From JBLYYQ01 sp048550035 (lineage in GTDB: Bacteria; Nitrospinota_A; UBA7883; JBLYYQ01): 9,148 nucleotides of DNA. Positions within the stretch are counted from its first letter, which is position 1, and the number at the start of each line of letters is the position of its first letter. Of the stretch, positions 1 to 5,898 are shown in pieces. Under the pieces are notes generated by a model. The model did not search any database, had not been told where the DNA came from, and saw only the letters and a program-made list of their open reading frames with translations. Both the position numbers and the translations under genes were made by a program. Location of the stretch: assembly GCA_048550035.1 (NCBI GenBank), contig JBLYYQ010000042.1, positions 1-9,148 of the forward strand, given 5' to 3'.

Positions 1-1
1 A

Positions 2-103
2 ATATGGTTTGCAATTGTGGCAATCATCATGATAGGTGTTATTTTTGTCGGCTGGAAACTTTCTAAAACTGTTGAGGAGCAACGAATCAATAGTGGCAGA
101 TAA
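2..103 (+). CDS. C-terminal end of a small membrane protein (partial, cut by left edge)
   Basis: An open frame enters from the left edge and stops at TAA 101-103, giving 33 visible residues. They start with a strongly hydrophobic stretch (about residues 1-18, rich in I, V, A, F, G, with two W) and end in a short charged tail containing KLSKTVEEQ. This looks like a final transmembrane helix followed by a short hydrophilic, probably cytoplasmic, tail. The family cannot be named from so little sequence. The next ORF starts inside this one, so the two are probably co-transcribed. The call rests on the hydrophobic pattern, the same strand and the overlap. It could also be a non-coding frame by chance, though the clear helix plus charged tail argues against that. 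Confidence 0.5.
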   Translation: MWFAIVAIIMIGVIFVGWKLSKTVEEQRINSGR

Positions 104-380
104 AGATCGTCGAACAGTTTGGGAAATTGTAGATACGATTGATCGAGAAAGTTCATTAATAGCTAACTCAGCTAGCTCTATCTCGAGTCAGTCAGTTCTC
201 ATTTGTAAGATGGTGCTGTTGCCAATCGCAATATTTGTTAGCTCGCTTTTCAGATTTCGAATTTACGATGCAGTTCACCGCGCGATGCTTGAGTTTGTTA
301 CAATAGCAAAATTATATGAAAAAGCGTTTGGTAATCAATCTGGTCCTGAGTCGATTAAAAATTCATTTAATAAACGATAA
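93..380 (+). CDS. Small hypothetical protein with one possible membrane segment
   Basis: A 95-residue protein that I do not recognise. The N-terminal 30 or so residues are polar and charged (VADKDRRTVWEIVDTIDRES). A Ser-rich stretch follows, then a hydrophobic segment at about residues 37-53 (VLICKMVLLPIAIFVSSLF) that could be a membrane helix. The last 40 residues are amphipathic and basic. I chose GTG 93 because it overlaps the stop of the upstream partial gene by 11 bases and a purine-rich GAGGAG (74-79) lies upstream, although its 13-base spacing is long. An upstream GTG at 36 would add 19 residues and overlap the previous gene more deeply. The gene ends 9 bases before the convergent ruvA stop. 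No function is assigned; a small membrane-associated partner of the upstream protein is only an inference from the coupling. Confidence 0.5.
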   Translation: MADKDRRTVWEIVDTIDRESSLIANSASSISSQSVLICKMVLLPIAIFVSSLFRFRIYDAVHRAMLEFVTIAKLYEKAFGNQSGPESIKNSFNKR

Positions 381-389
381 ATTCATCTC

Positions 390-1010
390 TTAGTGGCGAG
401 ATAGCAGATTTATTGATTCTCTAAGTAATGCTTCAAGAGTTAGCTCATCTTCTGGACTCTTTTTCGCAATAATATCCTTGATAGCTTTAGTGATCTTTGA
501 TTTCTTATAACCTAAACTTAGCAATGCATCTATCAGGTCGCTTTCTATTTCAATTGGAAGCTGGGTTGCGCTTGCCATTGTAGGCGAATCAAGATCAGTG
601 ATAGCAACCTGCCTTAGTTTATCAGCTAACTCGGCAATCAATCTTTTTGCTGTTTTAGTCCCTATGCCAGGGATGGTTTCGATCATAGCAAGATCTTCAT
701 TAATAACAGCAGCAGCAAGGCGTCTAAAATTCAATCCTGATAATATTGTCAGCGCCAATTTTGGACCTACTTTATTTACTTTGATTAACTCTCTGAATAC
801 AAATCTCTCTTGTTCATCTTTAAATCCATAAAGATCAATTGCATCTTCTCTTACGATGGTAACGATCATAAGCGAAATCTTTTCGCCTACTAATCCGATC
901 TCTGAAAATGCTTGCAGTGATATCTGCACTTTGTAGCCAACACCGTTGACATCAATGACTATGTCAGTCAGATTTTTGTGAAGTAAAGTGCCAGTTAGAT
1001 TTGCAATCAT
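390..1010 (-). CDS. ruvA: Holliday junction branch migration complex subunit RuvA
   Basis: RuvA binds four-way DNA junctions as a tetramer and recruits the RuvB motor for branch migration during recombinational repair. The 206-residue length is usual for the family. The N-terminal OB-fold (about 1-63) opens with MIANLTGTL and contains VNGVGYKVQIS (21-31) and EDAIDLYGF (55-63). Two helix-hairpin-helix DNA-binding motifs follow: VNKVGPKLAL (78-87) and IPGIGTKTAKRL (113-124). After a variable linker (about 135-150), the C-terminal domain (about 151-206) should contact RuvB; LIDALLSLGYKKSKI is typical of it. The ATG overlaps the ruvC stop in an ATGA arrangement, which suggests translational coupling. 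It is the last gene of the minus-strand operon, and ruvB, often next in other genomes, is absent here. Confidence 0.97.
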   Translation of the reverse strand: MIANLTGTLLHKNLTDIVIDVNGVGYKVQISLQAFSEIGLVGEKISLMIVTIVREDAIDLYGFKDEQERFVFRELIKVNKVGPKLALTILSGLNFRRLAAAVINEDLAMIETIPGIGTKTAKRLIAELADKLRQVAITDLDSPTMASATQLPIEIESDLIDALLSLGYKKSKITKAIKDIIAKKSPEDELTLEALLRESINLLSRH

Positions 1011-1507
1011 ATATTAGTCTGTTTATAAGTTGGACTGTTAGATAAGATAGAGTCTGTGATTGCAATTGCTAACGCATCTGCAGCATCGAATGGTTCAGGA
1101 TTTTTTTTAAGATTAAGTAGCTTTGCAACCATATTTTGTATTCCTTCCTTGCCTGTATTGCCGTATCCTGTAACGACGCTTTTAATCTGGCGTGGTGTAT
1201 ATTGAGATATCGGTATCTTAGACTCTGCAGCAATAAGCATAATTACACCTCTCACCTGACCTAACTTCATTGCAGCCTTGAAATTTTTATTCAAAAATAT
1301 ATCTTCAACCGCCATCTGTGTTGGATTGAGTTGTCCGATTATTGATCGCAATTTAGTAGCAATCTCATTCAGGCAAAATGGGACTGGTTTACTCTGATCT
1401 GTTTTACAATGGTCATATCCAAGGCAACGAAGCTGACCATTAGCCCCTTCTTGGATGGCACCAAAGCCTGTTACTCTTAAGCCTGGATCAACACCTAAGA
1501 TAATCAT
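1007..1507 (-). CDS. ruvC: Crossover junction endodeoxyribonuclease RuvC
   Basis: RuvC is the dimeric Mg2+-dependent nuclease that resolves Holliday junctions by paired symmetric nicks. The 166-residue protein is of standard length and has the RNase H-like fold signature. The four acidic catalytic residues can all be placed: D7 in ILGVDPGLRVTGFG, E68 in MAVEDIFLNKNFKAAMKLGQ, and D141 and D144 in the EPFDAADALAIAIT block. The GVDPG start and the YTPRQIKSVVTGYGNTGKEGIQ segment (103-124) are also typical. The ATG lies one base after the yebC stop (TGATATG on the minus strand) and the stop overlaps the ruvA start, so the three genes are packed for coupled translation. No irregularity is visible. 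Confidence 0.97.
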   Translation of the reverse strand: MIILGVDPGLRVTGFGAIQEGANGQLRCLGYDHCKTDQSKPVPFCLNEIATKLRSIIGQLNPTQMAVEDIFLNKNFKAAMKLGQVRGVIMLIAAESKIPISQYTPRQIKSVVTGYGNTGKEGIQNMVAKLLNLKKNPEPFDAADALAIAITDSILSNSPTYKQTNI

Positions 1508-1508
1508 A

Positions 1509-2255
1509 TCACTCTAAAAGCAGATCAGTTGACGGCTCTAAGGTTGTATATACATTCTGTACATCATCAAGATCCTCTAACGAGTCAATCAGATTTGAGA
1601 CTTTTTTACCGGTTGCTTCATCATCAATTTTGACAGGATTTTTCGGACTCATAAATATTTCTGATGATTTTATACTTATTTGAGCATCAAGTAGTACTGT
1701 CCTAATTGAATCAAGCTCGTCAGGTTCCGTTTCAATTTCGATAAACTCTTTATATGCAGTAAAGTCTATTGCATTAGCGTTTAATGCAATTTCCATTAAG
1801 CGATCAAGATCATCGATTCCATCACTCTCAACAATAATAAGGCCACGCCTTTGAAACATCCAGATAACAGAGCCTGGTTGACCAATCTGACCACCAGCTT
1901 TAGTAAGGAGTGATCGAATCTGGGCAACGGTCCTATTTTTATTGTCGGTTAATGTCTCCACCAGTATCGCAATACCGGCAGGAGCGTATCCTTCGTAAAC
2001 GATCTCTTCATAGGTTAGGCCCTCTAGCCCACCGGCACCTTTTTTTACCGCACGATCAATATTGGCGGCAGGGAGGGAATAGCCTTTAGCCTTACTTATG
2101 GCGGTCCGGAGCCTTGCATTAGCATCAGGATCAGGACCACCAATCTTAGATGCAACACTAATCTCTTTTGCAAGCTTGGTGAATAATTTACCACGCTTTG
2201 CATCTATGATTGCCTTCTTATGCTTTATCCCTGCCCACTTAGAATGTCCTGCCAA
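1509..2255 (-). CDS. yebC: YebC/TACO1-family protein (translation factor, formerly annotated as transcriptional regulator)
   Basis: A full-length (248-residue) member of the YebC/PmpR/TACO1 family. The family was long annotated as transcriptional regulators. More recent work on bacterial and mitochondrial members connects them with relieving ribosome stalling, notably at proline-rich stretches. The family start is clear: AGHSKWAGIKHKKAIIDAKR followed by GKLFTKLAKEI. The middle holds IVYEGYAPAGIAILVETLTD (85-104) and NRTVAQIRSLLTKAGGQIG (107-125), both strongly conserved, and the C-terminus has LIDSLEDLDDVQNVYTTLE. The start is TTG, fixed by the invariant AGHSKW start and by an excellent GGAGGT Shine-Dalgarno (2259-2264, reading ACCTCC on the plus strand) just upstream. 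It sits directly before ruvC, a common arrangement in bacteria. Confidence 0.96.
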   Translation of the reverse strand: MAGHSKWAGIKHKKAIIDAKRGKLFTKLAKEISVASKIGGPDPDANARLRTAISKAKGYSLPAANIDRAVKKGAGGLEGLTYEEIVYEGYAPAGIAILVETLTDNKNRTVAQIRSLLTKAGGQIGQPGSVIWMFQRRGLIIVESDGIDDLDRLMEIALNANAIDFTAYKEFIEIETEPDELDSIRTVLLDAQISIKSSEIFMSPKNPVKIDDEATGKKVSNLIDSLEDLDDVQNVYTTLEPSTDLLLE

Positions 2256-2258
2256 GTT

Positions 2259-2264
2259 ACCTCC
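2259..2264 (-). promoter_or_regulatory. Strong Shine-Dalgarno site for yebC
   Basis: The minus strand reads GGAGGT three bases before the TTG start of yebC. It is the best ribosome binding site in the window. It supports the TTG start and suggests that yebC is translated independently rather than only by coupling to moeA. Confidence 0.8.
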
Positions 2265-2279
2265 ATCAGACTATTAGTA

Positions 2280-3491
2280 TTACTGTTTCGAATAAGTTAA
2301 TAAAGTTTTAACCAAAGTACCCTTATTGATTTTATCAATTCCTGACGGGATCAGTATCAGCCCGTTAGCCATTGCGAGTCCCTTTATATCAGCAGAACTA
2401 CAATAGTTGACCTTTTTTGCAATAAGATTAGAATCTTGAAACTTAAGCGAAACAGGTAAAAACTCGTTGCGGATACTATTTCTACGGCTATAGTTGAACT
2501 CTAGCTTGGACTCAATAAAATTCCACTTAAGTTTCGATGCCCCTAAAAAGCGATTTATTGCCGCTCTTACATATAATTCAAATATAACAAGTGACGAAAC
2601 AGGATTGCCAGGAAGACCAAATAGATACTGCTTCTTATCTTTGATTGCAAATAATGTTGGCTTGCCAGGTTTGATCTTGATTTTGTGAAACAGGATCTCA
2701 AACTTCTCATCCTCGACTAATTCGGCAACAAAATCTTTATCACCAGCCGAGACACCTCCTGTTATAAGAATGAAATCGGACATGTGTGCAGATCGTAACT
2801 TCTCTCGTATATCAGCAATATTATCAGAGGCTGACCCTAATATCAGCGGATCACATCCTAGCTCCAGTATCCTTGCATATAAGGGGTGGGCAGTTGAATT
2901 TCTTATTTGGCCTCCAACCGGTTTGGTAGATGGCTCCACTAATTCATCACCTGTTGACAAAATCGCAACTGATGGACGTTTAATAACTGAAACAGGATCA
3001 TAACCAATCGAGGCAAGTAGTCCTATCTTAGGAGCAGTTAAATGTGACAATCTATTTAATAGAACCTCTCCTTTTTTGAAATCTTCTCCTGCTTTAGCGA
3101 TATTACTCCCTTTGCTTACATCTCCTTCAATGACCACTTTTGCTCCAACTTCGACATAGCCTGAGCTCTTTTCAACTGGAACTATAGCATCAGCACCTTC
3201 AGGGAGCGGTGCACCGGTCATAATCTTTGATGCTTGCATCGGCCCGACAGCCAAGGTTGGACTATACCCTGCCGGAATATACTCAATAACTTCATACGAA
3301 TCACCACTATCTGCTGAACGAAGGGCATATCCATCCATCATTGCACGATTAAAAGGTGGCATTGTGATATCAGAAATTGCATCAGATGCCAATATCCGGT
3401 TAGTACTATTTAGAAGTGGAACATCCTCATACTCCAACGATGGGACTATATGCGTATGGATAATCTCTAACGCTTTATAGATATCTAGCAC
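2280..3491 (-). CDS. moeA: Molybdopterin molybdenumtransferase MoeA
   Basis: MoeA inserts molybdate into adenylylated molybdopterin, the last general step of molybdenum cofactor synthesis in the cytoplasm. The 403-residue length matches the family. Motifs appear in order: MPPFNRAMMDGYALR (44-58), IMTGAPLPEGADAIVPVE (90-107), NIAKAGEDFKKGE (130-142), ILSTGDEL (177-184), GGQIRNST (193-200), ITGGVSAGDKDF (243-254), KIKPGKPT (272-279) and FGLPGNPVSS (291-300). The STGDEL-to-GLPGNP part is the MogA-like nucleotide/molybdopterin-binding domain, and the rest of the C-terminus is the small beta-barrel domain IV. The start is GTG, with AGGA 9 bases upstream (3501-3504). It is the first gene of the operon with yebC, ruvC and ruvA, 24 bases before yebC. 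No other Moco genes are in the window. Confidence 0.96.
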   Translation of the reverse strand: MLDIYKALEIIHTHIVPSLEYEDVPLLNSTNRILASDAISDITMPPFNRAMMDGYALRSADSGDSYEVIEYIPAGYSPTLAVGPMQASKIMTGAPLPEGADAIVPVEKSSGYVEVGAKVVIEGDVSKGSNIAKAGEDFKKGEVLLNRLSHLTAPKIGLLASIGYDPVSVIKRPSVAILSTGDELVEPSTKPVGGQIRNSTAHPLYARILELGCDPLILGSASDNIADIREKLRSAHMSDFILITGGVSAGDKDFVAELVEDEKFEILFHKIKIKPGKPTLFAIKDKKQYLFGLPGNPVSSLVIFELYVRAAINRFLGASKLKWNFIESKLEFNYSRRNSIRNEFLPVSLKFQDSNLIAKKVNYCSSADIKGLAMANGLILIPSGIDKINKGTLVKTLLTYSKQ

Positions 3492-3585
3492 TGTTTAATT
3501 TCCTATTAGTTCTAACTTGGGATATTATATGCTACTTACAATGAAGTTTTGAGACTTTTTTTAATCAGAAAGATATGAAGATATA
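3492..3585. other. Divergent intergenic region between moeA and ccmA
   Basis: This 94-base gap separates the two divergent gene groups and must hold promoters for both. On the minus strand there is TATAAT at 3524-3529. On the plus strand TTGAGA (3549-3554, five of six to the -35 consensus) is followed 19 bases later by TATGAA (3574-3579). That pair would start the message almost at the ccmA ATG, with little or no leader. TACAAT (3537-3542) is another possible plus -10. No operator-like inverted repeat is evident, so I cannot name a regulator. Confidence 0.4.
3524..3529 (-). promoter_or_regulatory. Possible -10 element of the moeA-yebC-ruvCA operon
   Basis: The minus strand reads TATAAT here, a perfect -10 hexamer. 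It would start transcription around 3517, leaving a leader of about 25 bases that holds the AGGA site before the moeA GTG. No convincing -35 hexamer is seen 16-18 bases upstream. The region is AT-rich, so a chance match is possible. Confidence 0.35.
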
Positions 3586-4302
3586 ATGAAGGATCCTAAT
3601 CCTGCAATTACTATTAAAGAGTTAACAAAAAGCTTTGGAACTATAAAGGCGGTTGATAATATTTCGCTCGATATCCAATATGGCGAAACTGTGACTATTT
3701 TTGGTCCAAACGGTGCTGGGAAAAGTACACTTCTAAAACTTATAGCTGGAATAGCAAAATCAACCAGAGGTGAGCTAAAAGTTGCAGGCGTTGATCCATT
3801 CTCAGATCAGAGCATCGTTGCTAGACGATCAATAGGACTTATATCTCATCACCATCTAATATATATGCAGTTAACTCCGGTTGAAAATCTTACATTCTTT
3901 GGCAAACTTTATAGGGTGAAAAAACTAAACAATAGAGTGAATGAACTATTAGACAAAGTAGGGTTATCTAATAGAAAGCATGATTTGCCAGAGACTTTTT
4001 CAGCCGGAATGAAGCAACGCTTATCAATTGCTAGAGCCTTAATATCCGATCCTGACATCTTACTTTTAGATGAACCGTTCTCAGGATTAGATCCGCAAGC
4101 TACCATAGTGCTAACTGACCTTTTAAAAAATCACGAGAAGAAGACCAATCTAATTGTTACTCATAATATTGAGCTAGGGATAAGCTTAAGCGATCGAGTT
4201 CTTATACAAAATCAGGGTAAAATTATCTTTGAACAGAGTTGCAACTCTATTGATAGCTCTAACTTCAATCAAAATTATTTAACGATAATTAATCAATCTT
4301 AA
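3586..4302 (+). CDS. ccmA: Heme/cytochrome c maturation ABC transporter ATP-binding protein CcmA
   Basis: CcmA is the cytoplasmic ATPase of the CcmABCD complex, which uses ATP to release holo-CcmE (heme chaperone) from CcmC/D during System I cytochrome c biogenesis. The 238-residue protein has all ABC motifs: Walker A GPNGAGKST (40-48), an H-containing Q-loop region LISHHHLIYMQLTPVENL (85-102), an ABC signature FSAGMKQRLSIARAL (138-152), Walker B ILLLDEPFSGLDP (158-170) and the switch histidine in IVTHN (H193). The variant signature with SxGMxQR, rather than LSGGQ, is typical of CcmA-like ATPases. The sequence alone would also allow a generic ABC-2 exporter ATPase, but the ccmB and ccmC neighbours settle the call. 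The ATG has only a weak GAAG site (3577-3580). Confidence 0.9.
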   Translation: MKDPNPAITIKELTKSFGTIKAVDNISLDIQYGETVTIFGPNGAGKSTLLKLIAGIAKSTRGELKVAGVDPFSDQSIVARRSIGLISHHHLIYMQLTPVENLTFFGKLYRVKKLNNRVNELLDKVGLSNRKHDLPETFSAGMKQRLSIARALISDPDILLLDEPFSGLDPQATIVLTDLLKNHEKKTNLIVTHNIELGISLSDRVLIQNQGKIIFEQSCNSIDSSNFNQNYLTIINQS

Positions 4303-4321
4303 ATATTGAAAAGGATCTAAA

Positions 4322-4999
4322 TTGAACTTTATAAATGATACTCTAGCAATTGCATATAAAGATCTGATATTAGAGTTTAGAACTAAAGAGACTCTAGCTA
4401 GTATGGCACTATTTTCGATCACCATACTACTGATCATAAATTTTGCGATCTCTGTCTCTTCAATGGATGTAAGAGTAATAGGTGGCGGTGTGATCTGGAT
4501 TGCAATCATATTTTCAGGCGCTATTACAATGAATAGATCCTTTGCACGCGAAACTCAAGATGGCGCACTGCAAGCTCTCTTGATCGCTCCGATTAGTAGA
4601 AGTAGTATCTTCTTTGGCAAGCTACTTAGCGGATGGATATGTATGATGACAAGTCTGGCTCTCATTATCCCTATCTTTATAGTTTTATTTAATCTTAATC
4701 TGATGGAAATGTTTTTTTACCAGCTAGCAGTATTCGGATTAGGTACGCTCGGATTTGTTACAGTGAACTCTATTATCTCAGCAACATTTGCAACTCTTAA
4801 CGCTAAAGATATCTTAGCGCCTCTTATTATGCTCCCCTTGCTAGTACCACTTATCATATCAGCAACAAAAATTTCAACAGGTCTGCTTATGCTCATCCCT
4901 GTCGACCAACTTGCAATATGGTATAAAACATTGATACTGTTTAACATCCTCTATCTGGTCGTTGGCTGGTTATTATTTGAACTAATTTTATCAGAATAA
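4322..4999 (+). CDS. ccmB: Heme exporter / cytochrome c maturation membrane protein CcmB
   Basis: CcmB is the membrane partner of CcmA in the System I ABC complex. The 225-residue length fits the family. The N-terminus has the cytoplasmic KDLILEFRTKETL (13-25), characteristic of CcmB. Helices follow at about 26-45, 53-70, 104-124, 131-155, 164-182 and 200-222. The loop FARETQDGALQALLIAPISRSSIFFGK (74-100, split by its conserved E77, D80, G81 and GK at 99-100) is the coupling segment expected to contact CcmA. The start is TTG, chosen because AAGGA (4311-4315) lies 6 bases upstream and the ORF begins at the family's usual point. It is 19 bases downstream of ccmA and clearly co-transcribed with it. 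Confidence 0.93.
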   Translation: MNFINDTLAIAYKDLILEFRTKETLASMALFSITILLIINFAISVSSMDVRVIGGGVIWIAIIFSGAITMNRSFARETQDGALQALLIAPISRSSIFFGKLLSGWICMMTSLALIIPIFIVLFNLNLMEMFFYQLAVFGLGTLGFVTVNSIISATFATLNAKDILAPLIMLPLLVPLIISATKISTGLLMLIPVDQLAIWYKTLILFNILYLVVGWLLFELILSE

Positions 5000-5039
5000 G
5001 GTTATACTACTTTTAAATATCTTTAAAAAAATTAGTTGA

Positions 5040-5048
5040 TGATATAAT
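5040..5048 (+). promoter_or_regulatory. Extended -10 promoter ahead of the ccmD-like gene
   Basis: The 87-base gap between ccmB and the small ccmD-like ORF holds TGATATAAT, a perfect TGn-TATAAT extended -10. Such elements can work without a good -35, and none is seen (TCTTTA at 5020-5025 is poor). The start would be near 5055, with AAAGG (5070-5074) in the leader. It would give ccmD-ccmC-era-recO a transcript separate from ccmAB. Confidence 0.45.
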
Positions 5049-5086
5049 AGTAAGTTAAAAGGGTAATACAAAGGTTAGTTAATATT

Positions 5087-5209
5087 ATGAGTAATCTTAG
5101 TTTTGTTATAGGAGCTTTTTCAGTTATTTGGATACTTTTTTTCCTATATGCAATCTATCTTGGGCGTAAGTTGAGCTTACTTGAGAAGAAACTTCTAGAT
5201 TTAGAATGA
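5087..5209 (+). CDS. ccmD: CcmD-like small membrane protein
   Basis: A 40-residue peptide starting MSNLSFVIGAFSVIWILFF. One transmembrane helix covers about residues 5-25. A cytoplasmic, basic and leucine-rich tail follows, with GRKLSLLEKKLLDLE (26-40). A helix with W15 and Y21/Y24, followed by RK and an LExxL amphipathic tail, is the pattern of CcmD, a tiny subunit of CcmABCD that helps release heme-loaded CcmE from CcmC. CcmD proteins are too divergent for identity to be sure from one sequence, so topology, length and context carry the call. Its stop overlaps the ccmC start as ATGA, so the two are translationally coupled. The AAAGG site lies about 12 bases before the ATG. The position before ccmC, rather than after it, is unusual against the classical ccmABCD order. 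Confidence 0.75.
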   Translation: MSNLSFVIGAFSVIWILFFLYAIYLGRKLSLLEKKLLDLE

Positions 5210-5898
5210 TCAATTTCTTTTCACGAGCGATTCCAGCGCTACATATAATTTTTGCAATAGTAGCTATCGTACTATTCCCGATATCATTTTGGGCTGTATT
5301 GGATTTTGCACCTACTGAATCGTTTATGGGTCTACCACAGAAAATTTTTTACTACCATGTCCCGATTGCACTATTTTGTATATTTTCTTTTTTTATTACA
5401 TTTGTAGCTTCAATCGGATTTCTTGTAACAAAGAATTTTATTTATGATTCTATAGCGTTTGTTGCAACGGAAATTGGAATGTTGCTTGGTACTTTAATAT
5501 TGATTACAGGTGTGTTCTGGGCAAAACCTGTTTGGGGAGTATGGTGGACTTGGGATCCAAGGCTCACAACAACATTAGTCTTATGGTTGATATTTGCAGG
5601 ATATCTTGTTTTGCGAGCGCAGGTACCAGATAGGCAAAGACGGGGGCTCTATTCGGCGATCATAGGGATAGTCGGGTTTGTGGATGTGCCACTTGTTCAT
5701 TTTAGTGTGAAGCTCTGGTCTCGTGGTATTCATCCTCCTAAACCAGTTTTGCATCCTGACATGGCGATCGCTCTTAAAGTTGCATTTATTGCAACGGCAT
5801 CCCTTTTTATTCTGATTTTTTTGCTGAGATTGCGAGTCGAGCTACTAACAAACAGAGTAGAAACTTTTACGAAGGCTAAGTCATTTGAGTGTAGATGA
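5206..5898 (+). CDS. ccmC: Heme-handling cytochrome c maturation protein CcmC
   Basis: CcmC binds heme at the outer face of the inner membrane through a tryptophan-rich loop and two external histidines, and attaches it to the heme chaperone CcmE. The 230-residue protein has six predicted helices (about 10-32, 54-75, 86-105, 121-138, 149-166 and 190-211). The WWD-type motif is VWGVWWTWDPRLTT (109-122). The likely axial histidines are H51 in FYYHVP and H176 near the end of VHFSVKLWSRGIHPP. These match the external loops before helix 2 and after helix 5 in the family. Short length and the missing extra helices argue for CcmC rather than CcmF or a CcsA/ResC System II protein. The ATG overlaps the ccmD-like stop, and the C-terminus overlaps the era start by 14 bases. 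Confidence 0.94.
   Translation: MINFFSRAIPALHIIFAIVAIVLFPISFWAVLDFAPTESFMGLPQKIFYYHVPIALFCIFSFFITFVASIGFLVTKNFIYDSIAFVATEIGMLLGTLILITGVFWAKPVWGVWWTWDPRLTTTLVLWLIFAGYLVLRAQVPDRQRRGLYSAIIGIVGFVDVPLVHFSVKLWSRGIHPPKPVLHPDMAIALKVAFIATASLFILIFLLRLRVELLTNRVETFTKAKSFECR
5871..5875 (+). promoter_or_regulatory. Ribosome binding site fixing the TTG start of era
   Basis: GAAGG lies inside the end of ccmC, 9 bases before TTG 5885. No ATG or GTG occurs in the era frame between there and the conserved GTPase start. The site therefore supports a TTG start and a 14-base overlap with ccmC. Confidence 0.55.

Noticed and set aside
598..831. Plus-strand open frame antisense to ruvA
   Set aside because: It lies wholly within a well-supported gene, has no recognisable protein features, and is explained by the codon pattern of ruvA on the other strand. 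The same applies to open frames opposite moeA (2494-2688, 2770-3003), ccmA (3909-4106), ccmB (4279-4509, 4717-4947) and era (5986-6246).
3582..3587. A perfect TATAAT overlapping the ccmA start codon, as the ccmA promoter
   Set aside because: Transcription would begin around 3594, inside the gene, and lose the ATG. No good alternative start follows before the conserved ABC N-terminus, so this is probably an AT-rich coincidence.
5004..5067. Imperfect inverted repeat around ACTTTTAA and TTAAAAGG in the ccmB-ccmD gap
   Set aside because: Only about seven contiguous pairs, mostly A/T, separated by a loop of nearly 40 bases; not convincing as a terminator or operator.
5184..5196. Short hairpin AGAAG-AAA-CTTCT before the ccmC start
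   Set aside because: A five-base-pair stem with a three-base loop inside the ccmD-like coding region is too weak and AT-rich to call a regulatory structure.
5206..5898. CcmC as a CcsA/ResC (System II) or HemX-like protein, since all share WWD or related folds
   Set aside because: The six-helix length, the HVP and VHFSVKLW contexts of the histidines, and adjacency to ccmA, ccmB and a ccmD-like gene all favour CcmC.
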